The notes beneath the pieces were generated by a model. It was not told the DNA's origin and searched no databases. It worked only from the letters and a program-made list of their open reading frames with translations. DNA of 64,000 nt from Enchytraeus crypticus (lineage: Eukaryota > Annelida > Clitellata > Enchytraeida > Enchytraeidae): contig CAJHZI010000811.1 in the NCBI GenBank assembly GCA_905160935.1, forward strand, positions 1,541,501 to 1,605,500. The letters are read 5' to 3'. Below, one piece after another: positions 8,756-17,307 of the stretch; position 1 is the stretch's first letter; every line of letters starts with the position of its first letter. Both the position numbers and the translations under genes were made by a program.

Positions 8756-9540
8756 TTAAAATGATGATAAATTCAATTCTTGTTTGTAGAAAGATCCGAT
8801 AATATCTTCACCGTTTAAATCTTTTATTTTATATGTTATCGGAGATGTATTGATAATTTTAGATACAGTGAATATTTCTTCAGTCCAATTTGTTTCGTAA
8901 CCTTTTGAAAATAGTTTTTTATATTTATAAATTCTAACTCTATCACCTATTTTAAATTTAGGTTTCTCGTTTGTAGGTTGTGGTATGTAATTAATTTTGT
9001 GTTCATTTTCCAACTTTGATCCTTCAGTTGGAGTCATTTTGATTGTAGAATGAATTGTATTATTATATTCATGAATCAGTTTAGGTAAAGCATCTAAATA
9101 TTTATTACTACCTGTTTCAGTAAAATATCTCCACATCTTTTCTTTAATAGTTCTATTAAATCTTTCAATAACAACAGCCTTACCTTCATTGAACGATTGA
9201 TATAACTGTATTTCATTATCAGTTAAGAATTTCTGAAATTCTTTGTTAATAAATTCCTTTCCTGCATCAGTCCATAATTTTTTAGGTTTTCTTTCTTGGA
9301 ATAATTGTTGAAATAATTCAATCATTTGTTTACCTGTCTTAACTTTTATCGGTATTGCCCAACCAAATTTAGAGAATACATCTATTACAGTGAGAATGTA
9401 ATTGAATCCTTTATTTTGCTTTGCGTATTGTCTCATATCAACTAAATCTGCTGACCATATATCATCTATATTATACACTATAACTTTTTTTCGTTTAAAT
9501 TTCTTTATTATGGGTTTGTGTAATTCTTTAGCTTCTTCGA
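8756..9540 (-). pseudogene. INT: Polinton retroviral-type integrase region (INT)
   Basis: DDE integrase core: Asp in IWSADLVDM, Asp in LWTDAGKEF, Glu in IERFNRTIKEKMW, followed by a C-terminal SH3/chromo-like segment (KFKIGDRVRIYKYK ... WTEEIFTVSKI). The sequence KPIIKKFKRKKV before the core is the usual Polinton lead-in. The N-terminal zinc-binding part is not seen, so the gene looks incomplete. The integrase makes the 6-bp staggered insertion that explains the target duplication. It overlaps slightly the 3' end of the PLA2-like gene. Confidence 0.88.
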
Positions 9541-10055
9541 TTTTTTTTTTTTAATGTTCCTAAACCTAATTTATATTTTGTAGCTATAATTGGCTTAATA
9601 ACTGCTTTACCTAATTTTTCATTAAAATTCAAATCTTTAAGATTATCAAGTTCTTGTAACATCTTCTTGTCTGCTTCACGCCTAGTTCCCTTTCCTAAAT
9701 CAGAATCTCTATAAGCTAAATCATGGTTTAAACAAACTTCATCAACTTTATTTATAGGCTTTGACCATTCTTTTGGTGTGTCATCAGGATTTAATCTTTC
9801 CTCTAGCTTTGTATTGGGACCACAGAATGAATATTTTTTACCCTTCAGGGTTCTTAAATGAAATTCAATAGGTATTTTAGAAATTACAGATGAAACGATA
9901 TCACCTCCAGTTGTAGATTTCGATATAAATCTATTCTTTTTAGATCCACAAATTTCACATTTTCCTTTAAGTATTGGTTTATTATTTTTAGTTACAGATT
10001 CAATTAAGTTTAAAGTTGAAGTTTTACTTTTACATTTTAGACAATATATTTCCAT
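9528..10055 (-). CDS. Polinton zinc-ribbon plus phospholipase A2-like protein
   Basis: 175 residues. N-terminal four-cysteine ribbon: CLKC (about 5-8) and CEIC (about 33-36), like the small DUF5679-type ribbon. C-terminal half carries the parvovirus-VP1-type PLA2 signature: FCGPNTKLEERL (calcium loop) and VDEVCLNHDLAYRD (His-Asp catalytic pair). Such domains help incoming virions leave the endosome in parvoviruses; Polintons and adintoviruses are known to carry relatives. Start in 'actaaATG', directly upstream of integrase. Confidence 0.78.
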   Translation of the reverse strand: MEIYCLKCKSKTSTLNLIESVTKNNKPILKGKCEICGSKKNRFISKSTTGGDIVSSVISKIPIEFHLRTLKGKKYSFCGPNTKLEERLNPDDTPKEWSKPINKVDEVCLNHDLAYRDSDLGKGTRREADKKMLQELDNLKDLNFNEKLGKAVIKPIIATKYKLGLGTLKKKNRRS

Positions 10056-10080
10056 TTAGTAAAGTAAAAAATTCCCATTG

Positions 10081-10368
10081 TTAATTTAATCGAATATATG
10101 ATGAACTTGGATTATATCCAGAAATCTGAGCGTATGTGTATTTAGAATTTTTTCTAACAGTGAATGAGAATTTATCTTTCGGGGAATATTCAGAAATGTA
10201 TGCAGCTATTAATTTAGTTGCGAACATTTCAAATTCTTCATCGTTAAGGATGTGTGTACATCTGATAATATAAGTATCTCCAAATTTAGTATTTATCGGT
10301 TTGTATCCAATTACATAGTAGGAATGATCAATAGTTAGATCAGCAAGCTTCAGAAGTTGTGCGTCCAT
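10081..10368 (-). CDS. Polinton small protein, possibly OB-fold ssDNA-binding
   Basis: 95 residues: LADLTIDHSYYVIGYKPIN then KFGDTYIIRCTHI and EEFEMFATKLIAAYI. A short protein with 'L..L....Y.I......T.FG..Y....' resembles small single-strand-binding-like proteins I recall from arthropod Polintons. The similarity is by pattern only. It sits between ATPase and PLA2 genes; start in 'aataaATG'. Confidence 0.45.
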   Translation of the reverse strand: MDAQLLKLADLTIDHSYYVIGYKPINTKFGDTYIIRCTHILNDEEFEMFATKLIAAYISEYSPKDKFSFTVRKNSKYTYAQISGYNPSSSYIRLN

Positions 10369-10383
10369 TTATTATGTGAAAGA

Positions 10384-11307
10384 TTATATGAAAGCTTTTT
10401 TATGACGCTTCGATTTAACATGTTTGGCATGACTAGAGCTTAACATTGTTAGGTTGCAAGATGTACAAGTTTTTGTAGCTCTACGTATTCTATCTATAGG
10501 TTGTGATATTATATTTTCAACTAACTGTACGGGTTGTTCAAGTTCTAATTGAAATCTATATTTTTCATTGAGATTTGATTTAGATTTATCAATAACTAAA
10601 TATCCATATTTCTTAGACCATGCTTGTTCACACAACTGTCTAAATTTATTAATATCTTTGAAATCAACGCTTGCTCCAGAATCTCTATATAGATTATCGG
10701 TATCCCCGGGATCTAGATTGAATAATATTAGGAAATTAGAATTTGATCTAATAGTATGTCTAGGTAAATGATAATAATTTTGAGAAATGTATATACAATC
10801 GATATTATTATGTCTACTTCTAGTAAAGAATGCACCAGGTGCCGATTGATTCTTATCTGTCATAATATCGTCAAATATTATAAGATTCTTGTCCTGTTTA
10901 TCAAACTCTTTAGGATCAGGAATATCATTTGGATCTTCATAATATTCACAAGATATATCTCCTTTCTCCTCATCTTCTAATTCTTGCGCAAGTCCTGCAG
11001 CTATAACTTCCGGCTTTTCATCACGTTCATTAATCATAGAATTATGCATTAGGATTTCTGTTATATCAGACTTAGGTAATTTATTATCAAAGCCAGCTTT
11101 TAGTATTTGATATTCCGGTTGATGAAGGGATCTTCCAAATACATATAGTTTATTGTAATCTAACATATCTTCCTGAAGTAGCATCCTCATAAGTAAAGCC
11201 GTTTTCCCGGAACCTGATTGTCCGATTATTAAGCATCGGAATGACTCCGGAAATATATCTGAATGCTTCTTACTCTTCTTAGATATCCAGTAATACTTCG
11301 CTTCCAT
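10384..11307 (-). CDS. ATP: Polinton A32-like genome-packaging ATPase (ATP)
   Basis: 307 residues. Walker A GQSGSGKT at 29-36 after CLII, Walker B NLIIFDD at 141-147, then SRHNNIDCIYISQNYYHLPR, the conserved downstream block of FtsK/HerA-type viral packaging motors. The C-terminus has a C2H2-like unit (CTSCNLTM...HAKHVKSKRH). It would drive DNA into the capsid. Start in 'gataaATG'. The 53 bp between this start and the rightward lectin gene is a short divergent intergenic space. Confidence 0.92.
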   Translation of the reverse strand: MEAKYYWISKKSKKHSDIFPESFRCLIIGQSGSGKTALLMRMLLQEDMLDYNKLYVFGRSLHQPEYQILKAGFDNKLPKSDITEILMHNSMINERDEKPEVIAAGLAQELEDEEKGDISCEYYEDPNDIPDPKEFDKQDKNLIIFDDIMTDKNQSAPGAFFTRSRHNNIDCIYISQNYYHLPRHTIRSNSNFLILFNLDPGDTDNLYRDSGASVDFKDINKFRQLCEQAWSKKYGYLVIDKSKSNLNEKYRFQLELEQPVQLVENIISQPIDRIRRATKTCTSCNLTMLSSSHAKHVKSKRHKKAFI

Positions 11308-11360
11308 TTATCTGTATAAACTCCACTTAAAAATATTTCAATTAAATATTTACCTATTAA

Positions 11361-11606
11361 ATGAAAGTGGAGTTTGGAAAGCAAAATATACTTGGTTCAA
11401 GATTTAGTGGTGGATCAGGATTTACACCTCATAAATTTACAGAACCTCCAGTTGTTATTTGTCAGTTAGTGAGATCAGCTCGATATTGTCAGGATTGGGC
11501 TCTGCATATTAACCCGTGTAATATTACAAAAGATAGTTTTCAATATTTTGTAGAAGGTCACTATAAACCTGGAGATCAATGTCATTGGATAGCTATTGGT
11601 AATTAG
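11361..11606 (+). CDS. H-type-lectin-like protein, the lone rightward gene among the TAAATG-started genes
   Basis: 81 residues. The order 'V.FGKQ....FSGGSGFTPHKF', PPVVICQLV, a central DWALHINPCNITKDSFQYFVEG and a final CHWIAIGN matches the H-type lectin fold (Helix pomatia agglutinin, discoidin C-terminal domain): a PPxV strand, an 'xxGF/SFxxxV' strand and a closing W.A.G. The similarity is by pattern only. H-type lectins bind sugars such as GalNAc as trimers or hexamers. No signal peptide. Start in 'tattaaATG', and it diverges from the ATPase gene. Partial copies of its 3' end lie downstream. A virion glycan-binding role is inference. Confidence 0.65.
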   Translation: MKVEFGKQNILGSRFSGGSGFTPHKFTEPPVVICQLVRSARYCQDWALHINPCNITKDSFQYFVEGHYKPGDQCHWIAIGN

Positions 11607-12031
11607 TATATCTTTACCTGCTGTTAAATGTTATCTTAAAACATCTATCATAATAATATCATAAAATAATAAAATAATAAAAATAATAATAATAATAATA
11701 TAATAATAATAATACATACAATAAAAATAATAAAAAAATAAAAAAAAAAAAATAATAATAATAATAGATAATAATAATAATAATAACTAATAATAAATAA
11801 TAATAATAATAATATAATAATAAAAATAATAAGAAATAATAATTTTAAAATATGTAATAATAATAATAAAAGGTAAAAATATAATAATAAATAATAATAA
11901 ATAATAAATAATAATTAATAATAAATAATCATAACTAATAATCAATGTCACTGGATAGCTATTGGTGATTAGTATATCTTTTAAAATCATAACCTTCTGT
12001 TATAAGTTATCTTAAAACATCTTTCATAATA

Positions 12032-12077
<46 letters not shown>

Positions 12078-12133
12078 CAATGTCATTGGATAGCTATTGG
12101 TGATTAGTATATCTCTCGTCACTAAAACATCTA
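11607..12133 (+). repeat. (AAT)n array with two further copies of the lectin gene 3' end
   Basis: Dense AAT/AATA repeats from about 11650 to 12075. Blocks at 11940-12033 and 12076-12133 repeat the lectin gene end and its downstream flank (shared 'tcattggatagctattggt' and 'gattagtatatct'). The pattern suggests tandem duplication of gene end plus downstream AAT tract, then expansion of the tract. The minus-strand ORF in this stretch is low-complexity and not real. Confidence 0.8.
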
Positions 12134-12322
12134 TCACCACCACACATCACAATAACCACCACAGTTTCTACATGACTCAGAGCATCTTCCAACACAGTCA
12201 CCACCACAGTGTACACATACTCCTTCTTCTGTATCGTTCTTATAGCATTCACATGTGATTATATCCATGTGATTATATCCATTTGATAATACCATTCTTT
12301 TCCAATAAATTTTTTTTAGCAT
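12134..12322 (-). CDS. Polinton small Cys-rich protein
   Basis: Up to 62 residues, with several possible starts; one at MDIITCECY gives about 43. The tail is dense in Cys: CECYKN, CVHCGGDC, CSESCRNCGGYC. Likely metal-binding or disulfide-knotted. It lacks the TAAATG signal and overlaps the end of the upstream gene by about 50 bp, so whether it is translated separately is uncertain. Confidence 0.4.
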   Translation of the reverse strand: MLKKIYWKRMVLSNGYNHMDIITCECYKNDTEEGVCVHCGGDCVGRCSESCRNCGGYCDVWW

Positions 12323-12707
12323 TTTCTAATTTAGCATATATAGAATTCGTAAAAGGTACATGGGCAATAAGAATTAAAGTATCGTTAGTAAGTCTATTAA
12401 AATCTATTCCATCAAGCAGTATATTTTTGATTATTTTAAAATCATCCTCATCATAATCATCATCTCCATACTTTTTACCCTTCATCAGTGATAATTCAAA
12501 GCACAAATTATCGATCAATACGTAAGTATCATCAGTAATGTTACTATGTTTAATTCCTCTGCAGAGTGTAGCTTCCAAACATTTTAAAACTGTTGATTTT
12601 AAAAATGATGTTTTTTCAGAAGGTTCCATACCCTCTAATTTTTCTAAAGTTGTATCTAGCACCTTTCTCAAAGCCATATCTTGTAGTCGATTCGTTGTTC
12701 CTTTCAT
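12273..12707 (-). CDS. Polinton unknown helical protein
   Basis: 144 residues, mostly helical by pattern, with an acidic patch YGDDDYDEDDF near residue 85. No family recognised. Start in 'aataaATG'. Its start codon overlaps the stop of the next upstream gene by four bases (12704-12707), so the two are tightly coupled. Confidence 0.55.
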   Translation of the reverse strand: MKGTTNRLQDMALRKVLDTTLEKLEGMEPSEKTSFLKSTVLKCLEATLCRGIKHSNITDDTYVLIDNLCFELSLMKGKKYGDDDYDEDDFKIIKNILLDGIDFNRLTNDTLILIAHVPFTNSIYAKLENAKKNLLEKNGIIKWI

Positions 12708-12931
12708 TTATTAGAGAATTCTATATATGAAAGAAAATTTTTCAAATGTAGTTTTGTTTTAATATGATCTGAGTAATTGTATAGTGTCATGGTTTTATCA
12801 CATATTTCACAGTAATACTTTTTAGCAGCATATTTTTTATAAGCTTTTAACTTTGCTTGTTTTCTCTCTTCCTCTGTATCATACTTTTTAACTCTTTTAG
12901 TCAAATCACCTGTTAGAGTAGATCCACTCAT
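12704..12931 (-). CDS. Polinton single C2H2 zinc-finger protein
   Basis: 75 residues. Basic helical N-terminus (KQAKLKAYKKYAAKKYY) then CEICDKTMTLYNYSDHIKTKLH, a C2H2 finger of the U1/'JAZ' type with an H-x5-H end. The same finger style ends the packaging ATPase and the protein at 17005-17307. Start in 'aataaATG'. Confidence 0.65.
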   Translation of the reverse strand: MSGSTLTGDLTKRVKKYDTEEERKQAKLKAYKKYAAKKYYCEICDKTMTLYNYSDHIKTKLHLKNFLSYIEFSNK

Positions 12932-12984
12932 TTATTTAGTAATTAATTGTTTGAAAGAATTTTTTCTTTAATGTAAAGTTTTCC

Positions 12985-13060
12985 CTAACAAAAGATAGTT
13001 TTCAATATTTTGTAGAAGGACCTGGAGATCAATGCCATTGGATAGCTGTTGGTAATTAAA
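12985..13060 (+). pseudogene. Partial copy of the H-type-lectin gene 3' end
   Basis: A plus-strand block carrying the last third of the lectin gene, including KDSFQYFVEG and CHWIAVGN, placed about 1.4 kb from the intact copy and abutting the 3' end of the polymerase gene. A fragment, not a gene. It shows that lectin-bearing sequence was present twice. Confidence 0.75.
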
Positions 13061-16000
13061 TTATTAGAGGTCTAATATGTATACCATCTTGGAATAAAAC
13101 CCCCTTTGTATAAATAGGGGTAAGTCCAATTTTATTCTGTACATAGGTCTTAATACATTTTTTCGTAAATCTAAATCCTCTGTTGACAGCGCTCATCTGC
13201 TTCCGACTTTGTAAACAACTTAAGTATGTTTTCTTGTTTAATATCTCTATATTTTTACTATTACTTTGCTGTACTCCTTTAGCACTACACTTATCCTCTT
13301 CAGCTTTACCCTTATCGCCTTTAACTCCAAATACATAGTAGGATTTACTACATAATGCAATCATTCCGTCTCCTTCACATTCTATTTTAAATAATCCTGG
13401 CTCTCTTTTATCATGTATTTTGTGTTCGACAGTATCTGTTCTAGGAAACCAATTAACTCTATCTCGTTCAAATGCATCTCTTAATTCCGGTTTTATTAAG
13501 TTTTCAAACTTATCTGTTAGTGCCATGTATGCACTATCTGTATCCATTTCCATATACTGAAAATCTGATCTATCTAAATATTTATCGATGCAATCATAAT
13601 AAAATTTTAGCATCCTGAGCTTTGAATAATCATAGACTGTACAGCCTATTTGGATGGGTATATTCTGTTTTATTGTTTTCTTTTTCTGAATCACTTCATA
13701 TACTCCATTATATTCTGTTGCATCATAAAATGTAGGTTTACATTTTAATTTATTGAATTTCTTTTCGTCGCAGAACTGAGTCTTTTTATGTTTATTCTTA
13801 TTCATTATCGTCCTACCAATGGAACTATTGCCTGAAATCTTTGCAGAATCTGCTATAATAGCATATTTTGTATCCACATCCCCCTTTCTTCTTTCATCAC
13901 TTACCCAATCCGCGAATCCTTTAAATATCTTTCTAGGTATTGCTGGAATTACTCCATATAATTTAGTTACTCTACAACCGTGTTCTATTAGCCATTTTAT
14001 CGTATCAGATGAGAGTAAGATTTGAGTTGCTTGTAAAGTTCCTATCAATTTCTTCGACTTTGTGAATTTTCTTTTTATGTTCATGACTAGATTCTTTGTG
14101 AATTCACCACAGACTGATTCGTCATATTCCATATTCTTAAAAATAGGACACATCTCACTAAAATATTCGTATTTGTCTTCGGGAACATTAATGTCTACTT
14201 CTAAGAAACCGTAGAATATATCTTTAAAATATTGTATATCTTTATTACTGTAGTGTACAATGTGTTCTGTGGATATCCACTTAAGTTCACCACAGGGCAT
14301 ATCTAATCCTAGGCAATATAAATATAATGCATTTGCATCGAATCCACATATCTTTTTCACCGTCTTACCAACTTTATCGTAAGTCCATTCCTTATTTTGT
14401 CGATCATAATGAACTCTGGTTATTTGTGTTTCATCTGTTTCGTGATATCTATGATAAACTATTGATGCACCACCAACAATATTTTTCTTAAATTTATAGA
14501 AAACTTCACTATTTTCGTTATTAATAATTCTAATTAGGGGATACTTTTTATCGTATCGTTCTAACGCTTTTTGTCTATAAAATTTCTTATACAAGTCATC
14601 AGCTCTTTGTCTATTACAAGTTATACAAGCAATTACACAATTATCTTTAGTATGCGATTTAGAACAGTCGATTCTATCTAAAGTCCACAAGTTCTTGTAA
14701 TTATACGAAACTGGTTGCCAGCAGTAGTGACATGAATATTTTTCTTCAATTAGCAGTATTCTAACGTCATTTATTTCAATATAATTTTCTAGTGGTCTAT
14801 TAGCTTTTACATCTTGTTCTTTGTACCCTTCAATTCTTTCTTTAATATTCGAATTAAATATAGTTTCTGTTCTACCATCTTTTGATTTGTCTTTTAGAAA
14901 CACTTCAAAATCTTTAATAGAAAATTGAAACATAATATTTTCACTTAATGCTGGTAAAGATGTTGCATCTTTGTACATGTCTAATTTAAATATGGAATAG
15001 AACTCTTTCTGCTTTAAGCAAGCTTTCAACATCGGTCTTACATCCAAATTGTTATACCATTTTAGTAGGTCTCTTATGTAAACTAATCCAATATCCTTCC
15101 AGTAGTCCATAAAATTATTTAATTCATCTAAAGATAATTTAGTGTTTTTAAGTGTCGAGTCAAAATCTTCTACTTTTAGAACTGTTATTGGATAATCCAA
15201 TTTTTCATAGGAATCTAACCACTCATATGGGAATATACCTTTAACCTCACCCACATCGTAAGCTTTAATAAATTTATCTAGAGTTGTTCCAGCCGCACAG
15301 TATGACATCTGATCTAGAAAGAGAAATTGTGCTGTTTTTATACACTTGTATCTATTAGCAGTTTTCAATATGAAGGGATTTTTATCTCGCTTTAGTATTT
15401 CGGGCATGAACCCTTCATTAATCAGTAAACAGGTATCGTAGAAACCTGAATTAAATCCAACTATTGGAATGCTAGAGCAGTACTGATTTAATTGACTTAG
15501 ATACATTTCTCTTTTCTTCTCATTATCATATTGAGATATTTTATCATATAAAGGTTTCATTTTTTGAATCATCAAATTTCTAGCAGTACTAGATACTTCA
15601 TCGAAATATTGAAACATTTGGTTAGTTAATTCTTTAGGGTCTTTGACCAATATAAATTTTTCTTCTCTGTCATAACCGGGGGTATTGGTTGAAATTGAAA
15701 CAGATATAGGAACATGCTGAGTTACATAGTTTAATTTCTTTAATTTTGATACGTATTCATTAATCTTTAGTAGAAGAGATTCTAAATCAAAAATCATTAG
15801 GTATTCATATTTAAAATCTACTTCTACTTCAAAATATTCAGACAATTCAACAACTACATTTCTTTTACACTGCCAGATATCAGATTTGCTATTAAATGAA
15901 TCAGTATGTTCAACTTTACAAGTCTTGGAATGTCTGTCAAGAAGACAGGGTTTATCAAATCTGTATCCGCATCTATCGCACACAAAACTCTTTGCCAGTT

Positions 16001-16961
16001 TAAATAAATTTGTTACTACAGATAAATGATTTTCATATAAATTCAAATATTTAGGTTCTCTATCGTAGTTAAATTTAGATTTTCTAATATATTTAATCGA
16101 CTTATCTTCACTATAACATATGATATTTATTGCGTACACTGTATCGGACTCATACTTGTCTAATTCATTAACGTAGTCAAATCCTGGATAGTTCTTAATT
16201 TTTTCTTCTGTTTGCTTTGCATCTAAATCGTAAAATTTTCTAAATAACTCTTTTGCTTGCTTCAAATATCTGTCTTTCCTAGATCCATTAATGATTGCAA
16301 AACACCCCCATGCACACATGTTGTTTTTAATTTGATCTAGCGATATTATGAATGCTGACGATTTTATATAATCTGGCAACTGAACATTTGCACCAACTGG
16401 GTAATCCAACCTAATTATTTTGACAGCCATTGCATAGACACCAACTAATCTAGTTGACGAATCTGAGAAATCTAGACTAATTTTTTTCATAATTTCATCT
16501 CCAGTTAAATAGTGGAAAGTATTGTTCAAATCTTGGTAATTTTTAATTAGTTGGTATTTATCGAAATAGAATTGCTGAGACGGTTCAAATATTCTAACTT
16601 CATTAAGTATATTTTCGCAGGCATAACCAAACGCTATCTGAAGTTTAAAGGCATTATTTTCATTCATGTATATATCTGTCAAACACTTTTTTATATCATC
16701 AAAGGACTTAATACAGTTGTAGTAATACATTTTGATATACTTATTATACTTTTCAATACCATGTCTCTTCCTTAAAGCAGATACTATCTTACGTATTTTA
16801 TTTATATTGTTAGAGGGATTCAGTATCCAGAATTTCTCAATATTGCATTTTCTATATTTTTTATTGAAATCTGTACGCTGTTTACCAAGTGTCAGTCTTT
16901 TTATACTTTTATATCTTATTACTCTTCTTCTCTTCAAAGCTGGTGGTACTGTACTCTCCAT
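13056..16961 (-). CDS. pPolB: Polinton protein-primed family B DNA polymerase (pPolB) with HNH-like insert
   Basis: 1301 residues, uninterrupted. N-terminal region with a CDRC...H...C finger (about 328-348). Exonuclease: ExoI FDLES (about 391), ExoII GFNSGFYD (502-509), ExoIII near YIRDLLKW (about 628). Polymerase: motif A DANALYLY (875-882), motif B KISGNSSIG (1041-1049), motif C DTDS (1140-1143), KSYYVF (1206). Between exonuclease and polymerase domains lies a compact HNH-like unit: CHYC (about 744), LDRID (761), HTKDN (770), CITCNRQR (779). The enzyme would copy the linear element from protein-primed ends. Start in 'agtaaATG'. Confidence 0.95.
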   Translation of the reverse strand: MESTVPPALKRRRVIRYKSIKRLTLGKQRTDFNKKYRKCNIEKFWILNPSNNINKIRKIVSALRKRHGIEKYNKYIKMYYYNCIKSFDDIKKCLTDIYMNENNAFKLQIAFGYACENILNEVRIFEPSQQFYFDKYQLIKNYQDLNNTFHYLTGDEIMKKISLDFSDSSTRLVGVYAMAVKIIRLDYPVGANVQLPDYIKSSAFIISLDQIKNNMCAWGCFAIINGSRKDRYLKQAKELFRKFYDLDAKQTEEKIKNYPGFDYVNELDKYESDTVYAINIICYSEDKSIKYIRKSKFNYDREPKYLNLYENHLSVVTNLFKLAKSFVCDRCGYRFDKPCLLDRHSKTCKVEHTDSFNSKSDIWQCKRNVVVELSEYFEVEVDFKYEYLMIFDLESLLLKINEYVSKLKKLNYVTQHVPISVSISTNTPGYDREEKFILVKDPKELTNQMFQYFDEVSSTARNLMIQKMKPLYDKISQYDNEKKREMYLSQLNQYCSSIPIVGFNSGFYDTCLLINEGFMPEILKRDKNPFILKTANRYKCIKTAQFLFLDQMSYCAAGTTLDKFIKAYDVGEVKGIFPYEWLDSYEKLDYPITVLKVEDFDSTLKNTKLSLDELNNFMDYWKDIGLVYIRDLLKWYNNLDVRPMLKACLKQKEFYSIFKLDMYKDATSLPALSENIMFQFSIKDFEVFLKDKSKDGRTETIFNSNIKERIEGYKEQDVKANRPLENYIEINDVRILLIEEKYSCHYCWQPVSYNYKNLWTLDRIDCSKSHTKDNCVIACITCNRQRADDLYKKFYRQKALERYDKKYPLIRIINNENSEVFYKFKKNIVGGASIVYHRYHETDETQITRVHYDRQNKEWTYDKVGKTVKKICGFDANALYLYCLGLDMPCGELKWISTEHIVHYSNKDIQYFKDIFYGFLEVDINVPEDKYEYFSEMCPIFKNMEYDESVCGEFTKNLVMNIKRKFTKSKKLIGTLQATQILLSSDTIKWLIEHGCRVTKLYGVIPAIPRKIFKGFADWVSDERRKGDVDTKYAIIADSAKISGNSSIGRTIMNKNKHKKTQFCDEKKFNKLKCKPTFYDATEYNGVYEVIQKKKTIKQNIPIQIGCTVYDYSKLRMLKFYYDCIDKYLDRSDFQYMEMDTDSAYMALTDKFENLIKPELRDAFERDRVNWFPRTDTVEHKIHDKREPGLFKIECEGDGMIALCSKSYYVFGVKGDKGKAEEDKCSAKGVQQSNSKNIEILNKKTYLSCLQSRKQMSAVNRGFRFTKKCIKTYVQNKIGLTPIYTKGVLFQDGIHIRPLII

Positions 16962-17004
16962 TTACTTATACTATTTATATATGAAAGAATTAATGATTTA
17001 TTTT

Positions 17005-17307
17005 TTACTGCAATAGAGACATCTCATAAATATGTCTCTTTGTTTTCACATGTCCAGATAAGCAGTACTCCTTGATTACTTTTCCACAAGTGCATACAAT
17101 ATCTTTTGTATGAGGGTTATTGCGATTGTGTACAAACATGTGTTTATTCATGTTACTATAGGAAATTAATTTCTCACAAATTTCACAAGGTATTTTTTGT
17201 CTGTATGCTTCAGCTATACACGACTTACATTTATATGAGACACCTACGCTTTTTGGAAATAAATCTCTAGATTTAGTTACTTTGCAAGTCTTACAGAAGG
17301 ACTCCAT
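17005..17307 (-). CDS. Polinton multi-zinc-finger protein
   Basis: 100 residues with three cysteine/histidine units: CKTCKVTKSRDLF..CKSC (a ribbon like those in phage HNH-associated proteins), CEICEKLISYSNMNKHMFVH (C2H2), and CTCGKVIKEYCLSGHVKTKRH (C2H2). Likely nucleic-acid binding. It is the first leftward gene after the palindrome array, directly upstream of the polymerase, so it may be a regulator or replication partner. Start in 'attaaATG'. Confidence 0.65.
   Translation of the reverse strand: MESFCKTCKVTKSRDLFPKSVGVSYKCKSCIAEAYRQKIPCEICEKLISYSNMNKHMFVHNRNNPHTKDIVCTCGKVIKEYCLSGHVKTKRHIYEMSLLQ

Noticed and set aside
11787-11990. Ile/Tyr-rich minus-strand ORF
   Set aside because: Product of the (AAT)n tract downstream of the lectin gene.
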